A stretch of 24,649 nt of DNA from an uncultured Brachyspira sp. Its GTDB lineage: Bacteria; Cyanobacteriota; Vampirovibrionia; Gastranaerophilales; Gastranaerophilaceae. Made by a program: the position numbers and the translations under genes. Shown in pieces: positions 22,537-24,649 of this stretch. The notes beneath the pieces were generated by a model that saw only the letters and a list, made by a program, of their open reading frames with translations, was not told the origin of the DNA and ran no database searches. Every line of letters starts with the position of its first letter. Within the stretch, counting starts at the first letter, position 1. The stretch is taken from positions 1 to 24,649 of the forward strand of contig ONYB01000002.1 of NCBI GenBank assembly GCA_900321895.1, read 5' to 3'.

Positions 22537-22565
22537 ATTGTATAATAAAAAGTACGACAATACAA
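22537..22565 (-). promoter_or_regulatory. Promoter of the matrixin gene (leaderless layout)
   Basis: Minus strand: TTGTAT (22565-22560), 17 bp, TACAAT (22542-22537), then 6 nt to the ATG. On the plus strand the overlapping bases 22541-22546 read TATAAT, a candidate -10 for ybaB, so the two divergent promoters may share DNA. Confidence 0.6.
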
Positions 22566-22606
22566 AGTATTAACATGTCTTTTTTACAGACTAAGGAGGA
22601 TATATT

Positions 22607-22924
22607 ATGAATATTATGCAAATTATGAAACAAGCACAAAATGTGCAAGCAAAATTGAAAGAATCTCAAAAACAGCTTGCAGATATGGAGCTTATGGGTG
22701 AAGCAGGTAGCGGAGCTGTTAAAATTATTTGTGACGGTCAAGGTAAATTTAAATCAATAAAACTTGATTCTGAAGCATTGTCTATCAGTTCTGAAAATGC
22801 GGAAGAATTAGAAGATTTGATTTCAGTTGCAATGAAACAAGCCAGCGACAAAGCTTCTAAAGAAATGGAATCAAAAATGAAGGCTGCTACAGGTGGGTTA
22901 AATATTCCGGGTCTTAACTTCTAA
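22607..22924 (+). CDS. ybaB: YbaB/EbfC family nucleoid-associated protein
   Basis: A small DNA-binding protein (105 aa) that forms dimers and is commonly encoded just upstream of recR. The N-terminal helix MNIMQIMKQAQNVQAKLKES, the central MGEAGSGAVKIICDGQGKFKSIKLD strand region and the long C-terminal helix KQASDKASKEMESKMKAATGG match the family. AAGGAGG (22593-22599), the strongest Shine-Dalgarno sequence in the window, lies 7 nt before the ATG. The stop overlaps the recR start by one base (TAATG), so the pair is translationally coupled. Confidence 0.96.
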   Translation: MNIMQIMKQAQNVQAKLKESQKQLADMELMGEAGSGAVKIICDGQGKFKSIKLDSEALSISSENAEELEDLISVAMKQASDKASKEMESKMKAATGGLNIPGLNF

Positions 22925-23520
22925 TGATTTACCCAAAATCTATAGCAACATTAATTGAGCATTTTCAAAAATTCCCGTCCGTAGGACCAAAATCTGCTCA
23001 GCGAATGGCATTTTATTTGTTAAGGATGCCGATGTCTGAGGTGCAGAAATTTGCACAGAGTATTGTTGAAGCAAAGGAAAATACGCATACTTGTGAGGTG
23101 TGTTTTAATCTTTCTTCAACAAGTCCGTGCGAAATTTGTACTTCTCCTAAGCGTGACCGTTCAACTATTTGTGTTGTTGCGGAAACAAAAGATTTGATTG
23201 CTGTAGAAAAAACTAATGAGTATAAAGGTTTGTATCACGTTTTGCAAGGTTTGATTTCTCCAATGGACGGAATTGGTGCGGACGATATCAGAATTAAAGA
23301 GCTTTTGAATAGATTGACAAATGATGAGGTGAAAGAAGTTATTCTGGCACTCAGTCCTTCTGTTGAGGGTGAGGCTACAAGTCTTTATTTAAGTAAATTA
23401 ATAAAACCGTTTGGAATAAAAATCTCAAGGATTGCTTTTGGTTTGCCTGTCGGAGCGGATTTGGAATATGCAGACGAAATCACTATTGCACGAGCTATCG
23501 AAGGCAGGCGAGAAATCTAG
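22924..23520 (+). CDS. recR: Recombination mediator RecR
   Basis: RecR works with RecO (and RecF) to load RecA on gapped DNA. It is 198 aa, normal length. The N-terminal helix-hairpin-helix (FPSVGPKSAQRMAFYLL) is followed by a four-cysteine zinc finger, C57, C60, C69 and C72. The TOPRIM domain begins at ICVVAETKDLIAVE, and SPSVEGEATSLYLSKLI and ISRIAFGLPVGADLEYAD complete the family signature. Its ATG shares one base with the ybaB stop. A terminator lies between it and the convergent thyX. Confidence 0.97.
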   Translation: MIYPKSIATLIEHFQKFPSVGPKSAQRMAFYLLRMPMSEVQKFAQSIVEAKENTHTCEVCFNLSSTSPCEICTSPKRDRSTICVVAETKDLIAVEKTNEYKGLYHVLQGLISPMDGIGADDIRIKELLNRLTNDEVKEVILALSPSVEGEATSLYLSKLIKPFGIKISRIAFGLPVGADLEYADEITIARAIEGRREI

Positions 23521-23559
23521 CAGAGTGTGGCGGTTTTACATAAAATATCATGCTTAAAC

Positions 23560-23581
23560 AAAAACCCGCTTTTGGCGGGTT
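23560..23581 (-). terminator. Terminator between thyX and recR
   Basis: AACCCGC (23563-23569) pairs with GCGGGTT (23575-23581), 5-nt loop. Read on the minus strand it is followed by five T, so it best fits the end of thyX. On the plus strand the T-tract is interrupted, but it could also serve recR. Confidence 0.85.
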
Positions 23582-23586
23582 ATTTG

Positions 23587-24282
23587 TTATAATTCAAGTT
23601 TACCTTTTCTGCCACATGACTTATCTTCGTCGCAATATCCGAGACGTTCACATTTAGGAACAAGGTATGGCTTAAGCCATGGTTCTTCTTTTATAAGCTC
23701 ATCGCACATAAGTTTTACTAGGGTTCGGATTTCATATTGAGCTCTGGTGCAAAGTCTTAGGTTTGCAAGGTGGATAAGTTCTCTAAGGTTCAAACTTGCA
23801 ACCATAGAGCTTGCGGTTGCGTTTGGAAGTACAAAACGTGCATCTTCTGCCGGAATTCCTGCTTCAACAAATTCTTGATATTTGTTGGAAATTTCTTCCA
23901 TAAAATCAATAAATTTTGTTTTAAGTTCTTCGTTTTTTTCGATTGTTGGCGGGATGATATAGTCAAATTGCCCTTTTTCTTTTACGTAACGTTGAGATTT
24001 TTGAGAAAAAGACATGTGTCTGTGTCGGACAAGTTGGTGCGTGCAGGCTCTTGATACATTCGAAATAGCAAAGCTAACTTGAATGTGTTCTATGGTGGAA
24101 AAATGTCCGGAAGAAATTACTCTTTCGATAAGTTTAAGCATTTTCTCGGTGTCGTCGGTATTGTTATAAATGTTTATCGGGCTGTCTGCACTATAGCAAG
24201 TTCTGCATGCTGTGTAAATCGTTTTAAGCATGTTTTCCGGTTTTGATATAAGGCTGACTGCCGGTTTATTGTTTCCTTCCAT
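23587..24282 (-). CDS. thyX: Flavin-dependent thymidylate synthase ThyX
   Basis: ThyX methylates dUMP to dTMP with methylene-tetrahydrofolate and FAD. At 231 aa it is typical. The ThyX signature RHR-X7-S is present as R86-H87-R88...S96 in RHRHMSFSQKSQR. SGHFSTIEHIQVSFAISNVSRA and the later LRELIHLANLRLCTRAQYEIR match the FAD and dUMP-binding regions. The C terminus is cysteine-rich (PKCERLGYCDEDKSCGRK), a feature of some bacterial ThyX. GGAG lies 7 nt before the ATG. It is downstream of rpmE, behind a hairpin that may terminate rpmE or allow partial read-through. Confidence 0.96.
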   Translation of the reverse strand: MEGNNKPAVSLISKPENMLKTIYTACRTCYSADSPINIYNNTDDTEKMLKLIERVISSGHFSTIEHIQVSFAISNVSRACTHQLVRHRHMSFSQKSQRYVKEKGQFDYIIPPTIEKNEELKTKFIDFMEEISNKYQEFVEAGIPAEDARFVLPNATASSMVASLNLRELIHLANLRLCTRAQYEIRTLVKLMCDELIKEEPWLKPYLVPKCERLGYCDEDKSCGRKGKLEL

Positions 24283-24311
24283 AATTTTTCTCCATAAATA
24301 AAGTTTCTCTT

Positions 24312-24349
24312 AAAAAATTATACCACCCTCTAATAAGGATGGTATAATT
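24312..24349 (-). terminator. Terminator of rpmE
   Basis: A 14-bp stem (24316-24329 with 24336-24349, one mismatch) and a 6-nt loop. Read on the minus strand it ends in six T (24317-24312). The same strand reads TATAAT across the last stem arm, so it could also hold the thyX -10. Confidence 0.85.
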
Positions 24350-24377
24350 GTAAATTTTTTCTAACAAACATACTAAA

Positions 24378-24581
24378 CTATGCTTTTTTGCCGTAACGTT
24401 TGTTAAATCTTTCAACTCTACCTTCAGAGTCAAGAATTTTTTGTTGACCTGTGTAGAACGGGTGGCATTTGTTACAAATTTCAACTGTAATGTTGTCTGC
24501 AACAGAACCTGTTTCGATTTCGTTACCACAAACGCATTTTACGATTGTTTTCTTATAATCAGGATGAATTCCTTTTTTCAT
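24378..24581 (-). CDS. rpmE: 50S ribosomal protein L31, zinc-binding type
   Basis: A 67-aa protein from the ATG at 24581: MKKGIHPDYKKTIVKCVCGNE, then CNKCHPFYTGQQKILDSEGRVERFNKRY, the classic L31 pattern. Four cysteines, C16, C18, C36 and C39, mark the zinc-containing (C+) form rather than the zinc-independent paralogue. GAGG lies 7-8 nt before the ATG. A TTG 24 bases upstream is in frame, but the family N terminus starts at MKKGIHP. It is followed by a terminator and thyX. The remaining 68 bases to the window end show no further gene. Confidence 0.97.
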   Translation of the reverse strand: MKKGIHPDYKKTIVKCVCGNEIETGSVADNITVEICNKCHPFYTGQQKILDSEGRVERFNKRYGKKA

Positions 24582-24649
24582 TGTGTACCTCTTTCCTTTG
24601 CTCAAGATTCCAAACTTGATTTTGTAAATTCGACTAACACAATAATACA

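Noticed and set aside
23587..24282. ThyX or a gene cluster here as evidence of a phage
   Set aside because: ThyX is a normal chromosomal enzyme in many bacteria. There are no phage structural genes, integrase or att sites nearby, including around the tRNA-Leu.

Overview
This window is a 24.6 kb chromosomal stretch of an AT-rich bacterium with tightly packed genes on both strands. It carries no rRNA, CRISPR array or recognisable transposase. The likely host is a gut member of the non-photosynthetic cyanobacterial sister lineage (Melainabacteria/Vampirovibrionia, order Gastranaerophilales). This is an inference from three things: the AT-rich housekeeping genes; the mix of a flavin-dependent ThyX, the [FeFe]-hydrogenase maturase HydG and an HgdB-like DUF2229 protein, which suggests an anaerobic fermenter; and large lineage-restricted hypothetical proteins. 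No 16S gene is present, so this is not proven.

Layout. 1-7.1 kb: the 3' end of aspS (with an apparent in-frame TAA at its edge), ribF, an AGCS amino-acid:cation symporter translationally coupled to a family-4 uracil-DNA glycosylase, an unknown 430-aa membrane protein on the minus strand, a structured intergenic region of about 320 bp, then typA. 7.1-10.9 kb: glmU followed closely by a DHA2-type MFS exporter and a YbhN-like flippase, probably one operon. 10.9-13.0 kb, minus strand: a DUF2229 protein and, 7 nt downstream, a left-handed beta-helix O-acetyltransferase interrupted by a run of 12 G on its coding strand. 13.1-15.7 kb: mnmA and hydG. 15.7-19.0 kb, minus strand: a formyltransferase-family protein and an unknown 751-aa protein with a low-complexity tail. 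19.1-20.3 kb: a 56-aa gene and an EF-hand protein, convergent and each with its own terminator, both preceded by the same 18-bp AT-rich promoter element. 20.4-22.6 kb: tRNA-Leu(UAA), a wHTH-Fic protein whose catalytic His is replaced by Gln and whose promoter lies inside a perfect 13-bp inverted repeat, and a matrixin-like metalloprotease. 22.6-24.6 kb: ybaB-recR, then thyX and rpmE on the minus strand.

Most of the window is housekeeping: aminoacylation, flavin synthesis, UDP-GlcNAc, tRNA thiolation, recombination, thymidylate and ribosomal protein. The most notable signals are the poly-G contingency tract in the acetyltransferase (a candidate phase-variable glycan modification), the Fic locus, the shared promoter element of the EF-hand and 56-aa genes, and a recurring promoter layout in which the -10 box sits 6-9 nt before the ATG without a Shine-Dalgarno sequence, suggesting frequent leaderless mRNAs.
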